Shown piece by piece: positions 21,355 to 32,714 of a stretch of 64,000 nt of DNA. The notes under the pieces are model-generated. The model saw nothing but the letters and a program-made list of their open reading frames with translations, had not been told where the DNA came from and ran no database searches. The translations under genes and the position numbers were made by a program. Each line of letters starts with the position of its first letter. Positions within the stretch are counted from its first letter, which is position 1. The stretch is from Sanderia malayensis (lineage: Eukaryota; Cnidaria; Scyphozoa; Semaeostomeae; Pelagiidae): the NCBI GenBank assembly GCA_013076295.1, contig RQOL01000729.1, positions 5,547,949-5,611,948 of the forward strand. The letters run 5' to 3'.

Positions 21355-22511
21355 TCAACATCTGATAATGACAGAAGGTGGTCCTCCAGCACAGTTGTTT
21401 CCGAAGTGTAATTCCTGGAAAGAATTCGCACAAAAAATTCCTGGAAAGACAGTAAGAACCATCTGCTTTCCTTCAGCAATGTTGACAACAATTTCACAAT
21501 TGAACGTTGGCTGGCATTTCTTCAAATGCACTTTCCTTTTGCAACCATTGCAAAAAACTGTTGTTTCTCCAGGGTAGGGGGACAGTTTCTTTTTACAGTC
21601 TATGTTTTCACAAACCATAAATTTTGAAACTTTTACAGACATAATATCTGGAGATGAAATGATTTCTGTTATGGAAGGGGGCTTAATAGATTCCCAATCA
21701 ATGCTGCCCAAATCTCTGTCTGATGGAGACACTTGACTGTCAGCAGTTGTTGAAAGCTTTGTGCCATTGTACTGCTGAGTTACAACATTGGTAATAAGAA
21801 TTGGGATATCTTCTTGAACATTCTCAATGAGACTCCCCCAAACAGATATGATGATGTGCCCTGTTTGATCTGCTAACATAGCATCTCTCACCTGTCTGGC
21901 TTGTTTACTTGAACCAACAAACACTGTTCGTTCATCTCGGAGCCATTTTACTTTTCCGTGAATGGTAACGTTTCCTTCGATGGTGGACTGTAACAGGCAG
22001 CCCACAGAAATGCTAGATTCTGAGTTGCAATGGAAGGGAAGCATATCAATATTGATAAGTTTGCTGCCTGTATTGGCATTGAAAAATGCAATACCAGTAT
22101 TTGCAACTGATAATTTTATCATCTTGACAGGATTTTTCACTTCAAGTTTTTCCATAAAAAGGCTTCGTTTGACTTGTGGATTTTCCATGACTCTGATCTT
22201 CTTGCAAGAATCTTCATCTACTTGCAACTGGATATCGAAGAACTTATTATTGCGATTGGATGTCTTTGTGGGGAAACAACAGCCACATATCCACTGAGAT
22301 CTGAAAGAAAAAATGTAAAGTATAATAAGTTGGTTATCCATGCTAAAGGGTTGCAAATAAAAGGAAGGTCAGATCTGCAAATAAAGAACCCTGTATAGAG
22401 AGAATGGAAATTTTTATAAAATTGTAAAAACTGTGGAAAGTTGTAAATAAAAATACTTCTAAATTAAAAACATTTAAACTTACCTTGAAACTGATGCTCT
22501 TGATTGGCCAT
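21355..22511 (-). pseudogene. RPA-like single-strand-binding protein of the Helitron
   Basis: Spliced gene. Exon 1 starts with an ATG at 22511 (MANQEHQFQ) and ends at 22484 before GTAAGT. The intron ends in TTTCTTTCAG at 22301. Exon 2 begins GAT-LSGYVAVVSPQRHP across the junction and needs one frameshift near 22255 to continue as NKFFDIQLQVDEDSCKKIRV. The rest is an open frame to a stop at 21355. It shows an OB-fold-like stretch (INIDMLPFHC, LADQTGHIIISVWGSLIENV) and a zinc-ribbon-like set of Cys (CENIDCKKKL, then VFCNGCKRKVHLKKC). RPA binds single-stranded DNA and may protect rolling-circle intermediates. It lies 290 bp downstream of the helicase end. Confidence 0.75.
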
Positions 22512-22798
22512 ATTATGGTTCTACAAAAAAGATTTTACTTTTAAATTCTGTATTTGCCATTTAAAGTCTACTTTAGCTACTAAATCTTTCTCATTTTGAG
22601 CATAGATAAAATAATCAAATAATCAAATAAAGACATCAAATAATAAGCATAGATGTGTTTTAAGATAGCATGCCAGGAAAATCAATGTAGTGATTGTTTT
22701 TGTTGGTTAAGCATTGTTCCAGCCAAATTTAACACATCAAAAAATTTGCTGATAAAAATAATAAGATGTTCAAAGATGTGCCTAAAAAGTCAAAGTGA

Positions 22799-24473
22799 TT
22801 AGATATTTTGTGCAGTATGAGCTGCTAGTTCAGTGAGACGTTCTCCTTCCTTTAACCTGTATTCAAAATTCTTGTGATTAGTGACAGCTTGTAACCTTTC
22901 AAATGACATTGGGTCTATGATTAAGTCTTCCAAGCAACGCACCCTTGATATTGCAACATAAGCAACACCTGGAATAGGTTCCCGTTTTCCAATGTCAACC
23001 CATACTTTGTTGAGAGTAAGGCCTTGAGACTTATGAATTGTCATTGCATAGCAAAGTTTCAAAGGGAGTTGCTGTCGTTCGAAACTATTATTGCTGTCTG
23101 ACTGTGCAATCATAGGTACAATAGGAACACAACACTCATATGTGGAAGAAAAAGATGGCCCATCATATCTGTGAAACCTGACAAGTACAGCAATTGGCAA
23201 GTTTGATGGACAATTATTTTCTCCATAAATCACATCTTGCAAATACCCATAGCCCCATTGCACAATCCCTTTTGAACCCAAAGATTTCTAATTAGCATAA
23301 CAGGAGCTCCTTTGGCCAAAAAGATCATTGACTGCAACCCTCCAAATTCATCATTTGACAGTTTAGCAGCACTGCCTGTATTGTGTAATGCTTTGATTGC
23401 TATAACAGGGAATTTCCCTTTTTTCAACTGTTCTACATTATGCTCAGCAACTGCATCATTTGCAAAAGCTAGTTTGATGTTATACTGTTGAGATAAGAAG
23501 AATCAAAGAAGCAAGGATTTCTTGTGAGCAGTAATTCCCAATCTGTTTTTGTGCATTCTCCATCTCTTAGTCTCAAGAGCATTGATCTGAAGTTTTCCTG
23601 TGAATTACAAGTTGTTCGTTGATTTTTCTGAAGTTTTATAACTGTGGTGAAACTGTTGTAACAAGAAAAGCCTTGAACACTAATCTGACCATCAGGTTTC
23701 TTATGATAAAGTAACTTATCACCAATTGGTGGTAGTTGTGCGATATCACCCACAAGTATGACTGAAATGCCACCAAAAGGCTCTGTGTTTTCTGCTTTCC
23801 CTTGTTGACACCTTCTGTCAATCCAACCGAACATCTTTTGCCCAATGACAGAGAACTCATCTATGATCATGTACCTGATGCCTTTCAATACATTTTGCAA
23901 TTTTGCAAGTTGTGGACCTTTAAGATCAGATTCTGATCTTCCACGCATAGGCAAATGAAAAAGACTCTGCAATGTCTGACCTTCAATATTGAATGCCGCA
24001 ATTCCAAAAAAAGAGCATAATATGCAACTGCCAGAAAGAAATTTTTTAAAACATTCAATAAGAAAACTTGTTCCTGAGCCTGCCTGACCAGTTATAATCA
24101 TAAGCAGTTGTTTACTTGATTGAGATGCATAATGTGAAGCAACAATTTCATAAGCATGAGCTTGCTCTCTATTTAATAAAGATATGTCAGGTGCTCTGTT
24201 GAAATATGCACTGCTCTCTGTGGTAATGGTTTTTTGCTTCTCTATCCAAAATGGCATGCTCTTGATTTCATCACTACAATAGTTAGTGGAGGTCTCTGTA
24301 AGATATGTTCTGAGCTCAGAGTCAGCACTTAAACTTTCCTGCAAACTTTTAGCCATTTCAGAAACATGCATCCACTCTTCACGCTCTTCATGAAATTGAG
24401 TTTCTATAAATTCATTAGACAAATTGTCATATGACATTGTGCATTGTAGCTCCCTTTGCCAATTTGGAACCAA
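22799..24473 (-). pseudogene. Helitron PIF1-like helicase domain
   Basis: C-terminal part of the Rep-helicase polyprotein, in the same frame as the Rep part down to 23469. Motifs: Walker A region MIITGQAGSGTSFLIECFKK, where the usual GKS is GTS, so the nucleotide-binding Lys is replaced by Thr; motif II, IRYMIIDEFSVIG; motif III, ISVILVGDIAQLPPIGD. A frameshift near 23470-23490 moves the text to KGKFPVIAIKALHNTGSAAK, and another near 23240-23280 to the last segment, with LCYAMTIHKSQGLTLNKVWV and GVAYVAISRV (motifs V and VI). It ends at 22799. The helicase would unwind DNA 5' to 3' for rolling-circle transposition. The Lys change and frameshifts make it inactive. Confidence 0.9.
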
Positions 24474-26171
24474 TTTCTGTCCAAGGGTACTTGAAAGAAA
24501 TCTACTTCAATGGAAGACAAATATAGCATCAGATTCACATTCATTATCCCAACAATTACTCTTTGAATCAATCCAAGGCTTATATTTTATCAGCTGGTAC
24601 TTCCAAAATAAACCATAATTTTGGCCCTTAGGATTTGAAGAGTATCTTGGAATGGTTTTAACAATAACATGTTGTTTGCGCTTGATAATGTTCCCTTTGA
24701 AAACTGAGTACTCAGAGACAAAATTACTCAAATTGTAGTTCCTGAGGTTACATTGTAAAGTGCACCTTTGCACATAGTTTTCAATCAATGATGGCTCTGT
24801 TTGTCACTGACCATCAACAATCTTCAATTTTTGTGTGCCATCTAAAGATACATTAAGAACTTGGAATGATGAACTGTAAAGTTTGAGGCTTAAAATCTGA
24901 TGCATGACTTCTTGTATACTCATGTCTCTTTCACCTACAGCTTTCATCGTTAATTTCCGTGCAGCTGATTTGGGGTCTGAATCATTGCGTAGATTATTAA
25001 CAACTGCAACAAATGCATCTCGTACAACATGAGAAATTTTTTCTGCTTTGGATGCATACTTTGCCAAATATTGTATGCAAGCATGGTGGTCAAGTATCAA
25101 CTGAATATCACAATTGGCTCTCCAACCTTGCAATTGCAATCGTTGGTGTTTATTCAACCTTGTGTCATTCCTTTTTCCAACAATGACAATTTTATATTTG
25201 TCAACACTTTCTGCTTTTGTGTTAATTTTTTCAAACTGCAAATGTGTATCGTCACAGGTATCAATTGGAAAATCAAATCTGCCTTTTTGATCACCAGAAA
25301 TATTTTCTTTCAAACAATAAGCAGAGTTACATTTGGAGTGTCTTTGGACAACATTTATAAGATCTGCATAGTCATTATCCATCTTGGCAGCTGGTATATC
25401 ATTATATATCTGCTTGCACGGATGAATGTTAGGCTTTGTAAATTCGTTAGGGTCAATTGGATTACATGTTGATAAGAGGTAATCACGATATGAACAAATA
25501 ACATTCTCAGCTTTTTTCCCTTCTAATATCATATTGGAATAAATTTCTGCTTCCTTTTTTTCTGAATCAGCAGCTAATTTTAATTGGCTAGTTTTCAAAT
25601 ATCCTTCCAATGCAATTTTGGAAAGTTCACAAATACCTGGGTCATCCTTCAACTTGGCTAAACCATGGCAATGAATAGAGCCTCTTTGAACTGCAAATTC
25701 ATATCGGAACCAATGCCATACTGCACCCAAGCATTCATATAACCAATGCTTGATATAAAAGTTTCCCTGCGCAAGGAGACGTTTTCTATACAGCATGTTG
25801 TAGCTCCAATAAGCAAATCGAGGGTGCGCAGCAAGTCTATAGAAAAGCTTCCCATTTCTGTATTCTCCATATTTTATCAAATGCTTAACTTTTTTGGCAA
25901 ACGATTCAGTGTCATTGTTGGCAATTTCTCTTTCAACAGCATTGTTGGTAGGGTCACCTTTTGAATCTGGAAAAAGTGTAGGGAAAGCAAGTGAAGCTAG
26001 ATTTTGTGTTTTAAATTCATCAAGTGGTACAGAACCAATATCTAAACAATTGTCACTTGTTACATTTTCCGGACTGTCTTTGATAATGTTCTCCTCTGTT
26101 TTATGAGATGGGTTTTCTGGCATTGAGCTTGAAGTATTGACATGACTGATGCTCTCATCTTCAAAAAAATC
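24474..26171 (-). pseudogene. Helitron Rep (HUH nuclease) domain
   Basis: Same frame as the parts before and after, separated only by stops at 26172, 24804 and 24507. The Helitron-like N-terminal domain includes SLAFPTLFPDSKGDPTN and AYWSYNMLYRKRLLAQGNFY. The HUH motif is GSIHCHGLAKL, the two His at residues 151 and 153 counting from the Met codon at 26123. The nuclease tyrosines are in CIQYLAKYASKAEK, at residues 352 and 356, spaced as in two-tyrosine Rep proteins. This domain nicks and joins DNA ends through a 5'-phosphotyrosine. The active-site residues are intact although the frame is interrupted. Confidence 0.9.
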
Positions 26172-27977
26172 TTAATTTGGTGGTCCTAGATCACCAGCTT
26201 CACAACTAATTTGCTCTGCAAAACCAACACAGTGAACATTGATATATCCATCAACAGGAAGTGATTCAAGTCGAGAATAATCTATTGTGATGTTTCTGTA
26301 CAGTGGGTTTTTTTCAATAAGCCAAAGAAGAGCATCTAGAACAGCTCTCCTTCTCACCTTGAACTCCTTTTCAAAATCATTCTTTCCTTTTATTGTAAAT
26401 GCTATGATGGGAATATCTTTTGGCAAATGAGGTAAAACATCAGCAATATGCTGTACATTATTTGGCAAATTTATCACATGGCCTTTGTAACCATATGTAC
26501 CTCCTGCTTTAGTGTAAACTTGAATGATGGGAAATGCCCTGGAAATCAAAATTTCTTCACATTGTGATAAACCAAGAAGTTCATCTGGAACAATAGATGG
26601 AATCATGTTGTTTTCCTCATTAAACATTTTTGGAATTTTTTTGTCTAGTTTGCACCTTCTGCAAATAAAATTTTGAAAATCTCGTTTTTTCTGTCTTAAA
26701 GGCCAACTTTCATGGCATATTTTACAATGATACATCTTTAATTTCATTGATTTATGAAAAGCTTTCATTTCTGAAATACAATGCTTTTGTTCATGCAGGA
26801 GTAAATTTTGTTTTCGTATTTCAAATGAATACTTGACCTCAGCATCCTTGACAAAATCAGAACATTTCATGTCTTCCTCAACACCATTTAGCACAGGTAT
26901 TTTTAATGGATCGTGCGTATCTAATTTTTGCTGTACTTCGGAGCTTTGCTTATTATTATTTCTATCAAAACTCTCTGTCACACCAGTCATAAATCCTGAA
27001 GATTCTCCAGAAGAAACACAATTTACATTCATGTCATTTGAGTCAACACATGGAGATACGGTTTCCAAATTTACATAAATTGCAAAAAACCATCCACCAA
27101 TGGCATGTTGAAAAACGCTTTCTAATGATCTAAAAGTTATAACATACTTGGAAAGATCATCAAACAAACACCACTGTTCATTTTTTAAAATGACACAACT
27201 AAAATGGGATGCAAAATTTCTTACTGTTCCCTTCAAGTGATACAGTTTGCCAGAAGCAATTATAGCCTCGTCAAAGTTTAGGCAATTCAAAATATCATTA
27301 CCAAATTCAACAAAAAGAACTGAACTTAAATTTGCCTGAACATCAACCCTTATGCACCTGTTTTTGCATTTAGGACATTGTAAAAACTCTGGGGTGTTAC
27401 ATAAACTCATTGCATTGTACCAATTACAAAATTCAACATTCGGGGAAGTCAATTGGAGTAGATTTATATAGTTCACAAAAACCTGTGAGTTACAGATTAC
27501 ATCTTTGTTGCATGGCTCACAAAATGCAATGGATGAGTACACTGACATAACCCTGGATCCTTCCGGAGGAGTTAGATCAGAAAAAACATTTCTGGTAAAT
27601 ATTTCTGAGAATTGTGCATTGCAATCCATTGATCTAAAAGAAGGACATATTTCCCTCAAATGATCCCAGACAGGCTGCCGTGTTGCATGGAGGACATTTT
27701 CTGTGCATTGCCTGGCAATCAAATATTCATAATATGCACTCATGTGATGTGTTAACATCACCAACCGATTATTTGACAGTTCATCAAAATATTTCCGTAA
27801 AATCCCATGCCAAATCTCCAAAAAACAATCAATAGCACAAGAAAATTTTCCTGGTTGTTCTCTAACGGCATTCATAAAATGGTCAACAGTGCCTAGGCCA
27901 AATTGAGAAACAAAATCAGTGCTCACAGAAGATTCTGTCTTTGCTATTTTCGCTTGCAAAGGCTGATGTTCTGACAT
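26172..27977 (-). pseudogene. Helitron N-terminal part: USP-like protease domain plus DUF6570-like region
   Basis: An open frame of 601 codons from an ATG at 27977 to a premature stop at 26172. Residues about 40-290 resemble a ubiquitin-specific-protease fold: a Cys box FSCAIDCFLEIW (Cys47 or Cys51), a Cys4-like zinc site (CEPC at 153-156, CPKCKNRC at 201-208), and a His box NFASHFSCVILKNEQWCLFDD with His258 and Asp273. Residues about 400-601 contain a second Cys cluster (YHCKICHESW, FICRRCKLDKK) and VPDELLGLSQCEEILISRAF, which I know from DUF6570 regions preceding Helitron Rep. The protease-like part may remove ubiquitin from element or host proteins; this is inferred from the family. The sequence itself shows only the motifs. 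Confidence 0.7.
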
Positions 27978-28437
27978 GACTCACTGCACGACAGGCATGG
28001 CCTCGCCTTCGCAAGCCAGCAGCTGCCTGCCTGGTGACTATTTTTGTGCTTTGACACTAGTACTTGCTTTACGACTGTTTGCTTTGTGACTATTTGTTTT
28101 CATATTTCGAAATTAAATGTCAATAAAAAACGATTCACGTACCTGTAAACATAAGCACCCAAACGATTTTCTCCACTGTTGGCTGACACGAACACAACTC
28201 TGATATCTAATCTGAACTCTTCTGAACTGAAACCGACTTGAGCACAATGACATATTTGCATTTGCTATACCAGTTTTAAATTTGAAAATAAATGAATTGG
28301 ATTGTATTGTTGTTACAGCTCGAAGACAATGCTGCCAAGTAAAACTGGTTTTCGCAGCCTGTTCTTCAAACCTAAACCTGTCAAAATACTCGAGCTTCAT
28401 ATGCTCATACTCAAATATTTGCGTGGTGGTCTAAAAG

Positions 28438-28457
28438 GCCCCACGTCGGCGTGGGGC
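28438..28457. other. GC-rich hairpin upstream of the Helitron gene
   Basis: GCCCCACG and CGTGGGGC with the loop TCGG, in AT-rich surroundings. It lies about 460 bp upstream of the Rep ATG on the outer side. It could be a subterminal hairpin of the Helitron or of an older element. No TC or CTRR end could be fixed next to it. Confidence 0.6.
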
Positions 28458-30479
28458 AACAATTTCACATAAGTTAAAACAATCATAATATGACACATCA
28501 ATCAATAGTGACAGCAACAACGGGTATAACATAGACGAACGGCACGGTCATAAGTACATCACAGGAAAACAATATAACTAACACGAACATGATTCTACTC
28601 TAATATATTAACATAGACATGATACACTTTATACTGACGCAATCATAACATTACATTACAATGCTTCTCGAAGATCTTAATAACCTATATGAATTTCATA
28701 GTTGTGAGGCAAGAATAACTGATACCAAACAGTTAAAGAGCTACCTGAAGAAAAGTCTTGGAAATTATGTGGGTTTCACCCCCGGGAGAGAAATCCAATT
28801 ATTGTTCATTCTTCACGCTTACAGGGAAATCCAATTATTGTTCATTCTGTGAAAGTCAACCCTCTTGATTATGCAAGTGCAACTATGGTTGCCGCTGGAT
28901 TGCGAGATCAAAATATTGCAAAAGCTTTTGCCAATATGATCAATCGAAAATTGAAAGCAAGAGAAAAGCTAACAAACATTCCATTAACCCTTGAATAACT
29001 ACTGGCTGGACTCGACAGCTTCGATCTAATCCAAGAAATCTTCAATGCAATATCATTATCAATCTGTCCCACAAATAAGGTTAATCAAGTTGGGTATGCA
29101 ACTCCGAAAACAGAGATGACTACCAACAAGATTGGTCAATGGCAGGAGATTGGCAAAGACTTGTTACAGGAGAAAGATCAGCCAAGTCAATTGCTCTTTC
29201 AATGGTAGTGCACCGAGTCACTGGCAGTAAAGAAGCCGTAAAATTTTGGCACCACACAGGAGCTGGCATTTCTCGCATTGATGTCATAAAGCAAAACAAG
29301 AAGTTTGCCAGTGATGTGCAAAAATGTGGAACGAAAGCATCAAGCTTGATACCTAAAGGGAAGCCAACACATGTGACCGTTGATAACTCAGATGGTAAAC
29401 AGCGGACGCTGACAGGTGTCGCAACAACCCTTCACACCAACTCGACAATTTATGTGCCATGATGCATTCCTCCTAAAGGCAGTTTCCTGGATCACGAAAG
29501 TCCTCCAAGGAATATACCTGAAAAGCAACAATGGCTACCTGCACAAGAAATCCACTATGGTAGCTATAATATTGGCAAAAAGTTACCACATCCAATCGTA
29601 AATGAATATTCTGACCATAAAAGCAGATACGAGTTGAACCAAAGGATGACAAAAGATTGTGTCTGGGCTTTGGCTGCCAGCTTACAGTCCAGTGAAGAAA
29701 ACGCAGTTCTTCCACCACTGGGATCATGGACTGCCTTCAATGCTATGACAACTTCATCCGAAAAGTTTCCTTCTACCATGGACTTCCTTCCTGTGATACC
29801 TGCAGAACCCAGCTATACAATTTTCAAATACTATCTTGATTTTCTAGTAACCCTGACAAAAGATCTAGAAATCGACCACATCTACAGTCATAGTGATCAA
29901 GATGTTTTTTACAATATTTCGAAGATCATCTGGAAAGAAGGAGATAAATATAAAGATGTCATCAACAGCATGGGAGGGTTTCATGCTTCTCTTGTGAGGC
30001 TCAAGATTCTTACAAAAGATATGGAGCAATGGGGCTTCGTGACTGGTGGACTCAATTCGGTGTAATTGCTGATGAATCAGTTGACCAGGCCATTGAAGGA
30101 CGACATTATGTAAAGGGATTGCTTGAAGCAAGAGACAAAGGAGAAGAGTTGCTTCAAAATTTCATCAAAGATCGTATTTTGTCACATAACGTTGGGTTTT
30201 ACGATCCAGTCAAAAGAAGTGGAATTATGACAGGAATGGAGAAAAATAAGAAGGTTCCAAAAGCAACTTCCGTTTTCAAAGAGGATCAGCAAGCTCCGGG
30301 ATTGCTTGTCTCCAAATGCCCCGATAAAAAAGATGCTATTTCATATCCTCTGACGACATATCCTCTCGCAATTGCGACGCCAGAAGGCATGCTAAACAAG
30401 CCAAACACAAAACACTTGTGCCGCAATTACCTCGTCGAGGTTTCTGATGCCTTGAAGCACTTAGCTCCTTTGGGTGCAG

Positions 30480-31567
30480 TCTAATATATATATTCTGCGG
30501 GGTCACGAGATGACGCACTTTCCTGGCCAGAAACAATAGATTCGACCCGAAACAATAGGTTGAACGCTCAAAAACAATGGGAAGAAACAGCGAATTAGTG
30601 ATCAATAAGGCTTTATTCAATGGGGTCGAAAAAGGTTGAGACTTGCATGGAAAGGCTCCGTTTCTGGAGTAGGCAAAAGTTATCTATTTTGGAAGCCTAT
30701 TTTAAAAGAATTTTTGAGTTATTCCATTAATTATTCTACTAATTGTGCTATCACGAAAAAATGACGGTTTACCCTGGCGAAACTTCCAAATTCGCGTCAC
30801 GAACTCCATTTTCGAACAGAGTGTTCGCTCTTCACGTGACCCATTTAGCATTTTCCTGCAATTTGATTGACTCTTCTTGCACAACCCATGTGGCTTGTCG
30901 ATCAATTTTCGTTTTTCGCCCTCGGCTTGCAGGCGACCCATGCGAAATCCCTGTCGTTTTTCGTTATTCGCCCTCGGTGCAGCAGGTACTTTGGGAGAAG
31001 ACCCGTGTTTTGTTTTGCACACAAAGGGCGCCTTTCAAAGTGTTTTACCACCTGAATTATCTTTGCAAAAAGCTGCTATTTGTTTCAAAGACCCTGAAGA
31101 GTTGCAGGAAACAATAGCAAACACAGGTGAAAGCTTTGTTTTATATTCTAAGTTGAAATAGTTGTTTTTATGTAGTAGGCGTCCCTTCGGCATGCTTGCA
31201 ACGCTTAGGCCCAATGAAAGCAAAGTGAAAGTTATGAATTTTTCAGGCGCTATTTGCACGATTTTCCTCATTTAAACTTTCGACAAGTGTTTGTATAGTA
31301 GGTGTAGTATGCATAGTATGTCTGTATAATAGGTATAGTATGCTTTATAGTAGGCATAGTAGGTATAGTATGTTTTTATAGTAGATATAGTAGGTATAGT
31401 ATGTTTGCATAGTAGGTATAGTATGTTTTTATAGTAGGTATAGTATGTTTGCATAGTAGATATAGTAGGTATAGTAGGTACAGTATGTTTGTATAGTATG
31501 TTTGTATAATAGGTATAGTAGGTATAGTATGTTTGTATAGTAGGAAGAGTAGGTATAGTATGTTTGT
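30480..31567 (+). mobile_element. Helitron-like family A, copy A1 (3' truncated)
   Basis: Starts TCTAATATATATATTCTGCG right after GCAG of the split gene, matching the start of A2 (49699). The following blocks match A2: CAATAGATTCGACC, TCAATGGGGTCGAAAAAGG against GAATGGGGGCGCACAAGG, the GGAAAGGCTCCGTTTCTGGA block, and the CGCTCTTCACGTGACC block. It reaches the tandem-repeat zone at 31288 and ends within or just after it. The GC-rich 3' end seen in other A copies is missing. The open frames inside have no recognised product. Confidence 0.75.
31288..31567 (+). repeat. Tandem repeat of A1 (GTAGGTATAGTATGTTT-like units)
   Basis: Imperfect short repeats of the form TATAGTAGGTATAGTATGTT occupy the place where other A copies carry the 14-bp minisatellite. 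The unit is related (GTAGG and GTATG blocks) but longer and more diverged. Confidence 0.85.
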
Positions 31568-32521
31568 ATTGCTTCTAAAATCGGAAACATGGCGAAACAT
31601 AGTAAATACTAAAGCTTTTCGTCTGACACTCATCAGAGTAGTACGTCAGAAAGAGAACAAAAATGAAAACCTAACGAACAATTATACCCAGAAGAAGATC
31701 GAAATTGGCCAATCATTGGCCATTGGCGAACAATAGATTATTGAAAGAGTCCCAGTGTGAAAACGAACTCTTTCTGTGTACACAATATGGGATCCATGGT
31801 TTTGATGTAGACAGATTCTAAAATTCCTAAGTGAAATTTTGACCTAGCTCTGCCGATAATGGATCCCCTTACAATAAATTGTGGCCTGGAAACATGGAAA
31901 ATCCAATGTGATTCTATATCATTCTTGTTTTCAAGCAACCATGAAGAAGCTGATACCCGGTTAGTGCTGCATGCTTCTAAAGCTAATACATCTGTTGTTG
32001 TTAAGGCGAAAGACACTGATGTTCTAATCCTAATGATTTACGCTTACGCAAAACTTTTGCCAGAAAAAAATTGGATGATGCAAGCAGAAGCTGACAGTTT
32101 TGTTGATATTGGAGGAATTTATAAGCACGTAGGCCCACACGCTAGTTTATGCCTGCCAGCATTTCACTCCGTTACAGGTTGTGATTCTGTCAGTTATTTT
32201 TATCGAATCTCGAAGAAGAATGTGCTTAAGAAAATTCGTCATCATCCTGCAGATCTATTTTTGTTAGAGACACTTGGTAACAATAATGATGTGCTGCATG
32301 AGACAGAAGCATCGCTAAAGTGCTTCATTCAGCTGCATTTGTATAAAGGAAAAGAAACCGAAGATATTGCTGAGACCAGATTGCGTCTTTATGATCAGCA
32401 AAAGACAAAAATGACACAGACCATAATCCCCGACCCTCAAAGCTTACTGCAACATATAAGAAGATCCAACTTACAATCTTTTTATTGGTTATGTTGCACC
32501 GAGGATTCAACTGATAAATAA

Positions 32522-32714
32522 ATCCTTTTAATTCTGGATGGAAGAGAAAGGACAACATTTTGATGCCAGAATGGCTTAGTGGATTCCAGGTTCCACCTGC
32601 TTTAAGATCTAACAGGCGAAGGCAGGGAAGAGATCAAAGGAACCTTGAGGTGACTCGCGACAGATGGCTTTTATTTCACTGTATTATCCAGAAAGTGAAG
32701 AAAGTTATATTAAA
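32522..32714. other. 3' flank of the FEN1-like pseudogene
   Basis: Peptide-like text after the stop (ILDGRERTTF, PEWLSGFQVPPALRSNRRRQ in another frame) suggests that the gene continued here before decay. No other feature seen. Confidence 0.35.

Larger units (their letters stand above)
21355..28457 (-). mobile_element. Helitron (autonomous type), inactivated
   Basis: The minus strand carries, in order, a USP-like/DUF6570-like N-terminal part, HUH Rep, PIF1-like helicase and a separate RPA-like gene. HUH Rep joined to a PIF1 helicase is the hallmark of Helitrons, and RPA genes are carried by many animal ones. A hairpin at 28438-28457 lies upstream of the first ATG and may be near the 5' end. 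Precise termini were not found. The polyprotein has three in-frame stops, two frameshifts and a changed Walker A lysine. Confidence 0.85.
28661..32521 (+). pseudogene. Element protein with FEN1/PIN-like C-terminal part, split by a Helitron-like insertion
   Basis: A long gene in many frames. The N-terminal frames give MLLEDLNNLYEFHSCEARIT and VNPLDYASATMVAAGLRDQN. The middle (29139-30484) gives VDNSDGKQRTLTGVATTLHT, RYELNQRMTKDCVWALAASL, GGFHASLVRLKILTKDMEQW and DQAIEGRHYVKGLLEARDKG. After the insertion at 30480-31567 the C-terminal frame (31859-32521) gives SNHEEADTRLVLHASKANTS, VVVKAKDTDVLILMIYAYAK and LPAFHSVTGCDSVSYFYRIS. The EEADTR, DTDVL and TGCDS stretches have the order of the acidic I-region and helix-turn-helix of FEN1/XPG nucleases. 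This is a widespread unnamed family in invertebrate repeats. Function unknown; a nuclease role is inferred. Several stops, and a short duplication at about 28790-28850. Confidence 0.6.

Noticed and set aside
25029..25472. Plus-strand frame of 147 codons inside the Helitron Rep
   Set aside because: It is the opposite strand of a strongly supported Rep coding region.
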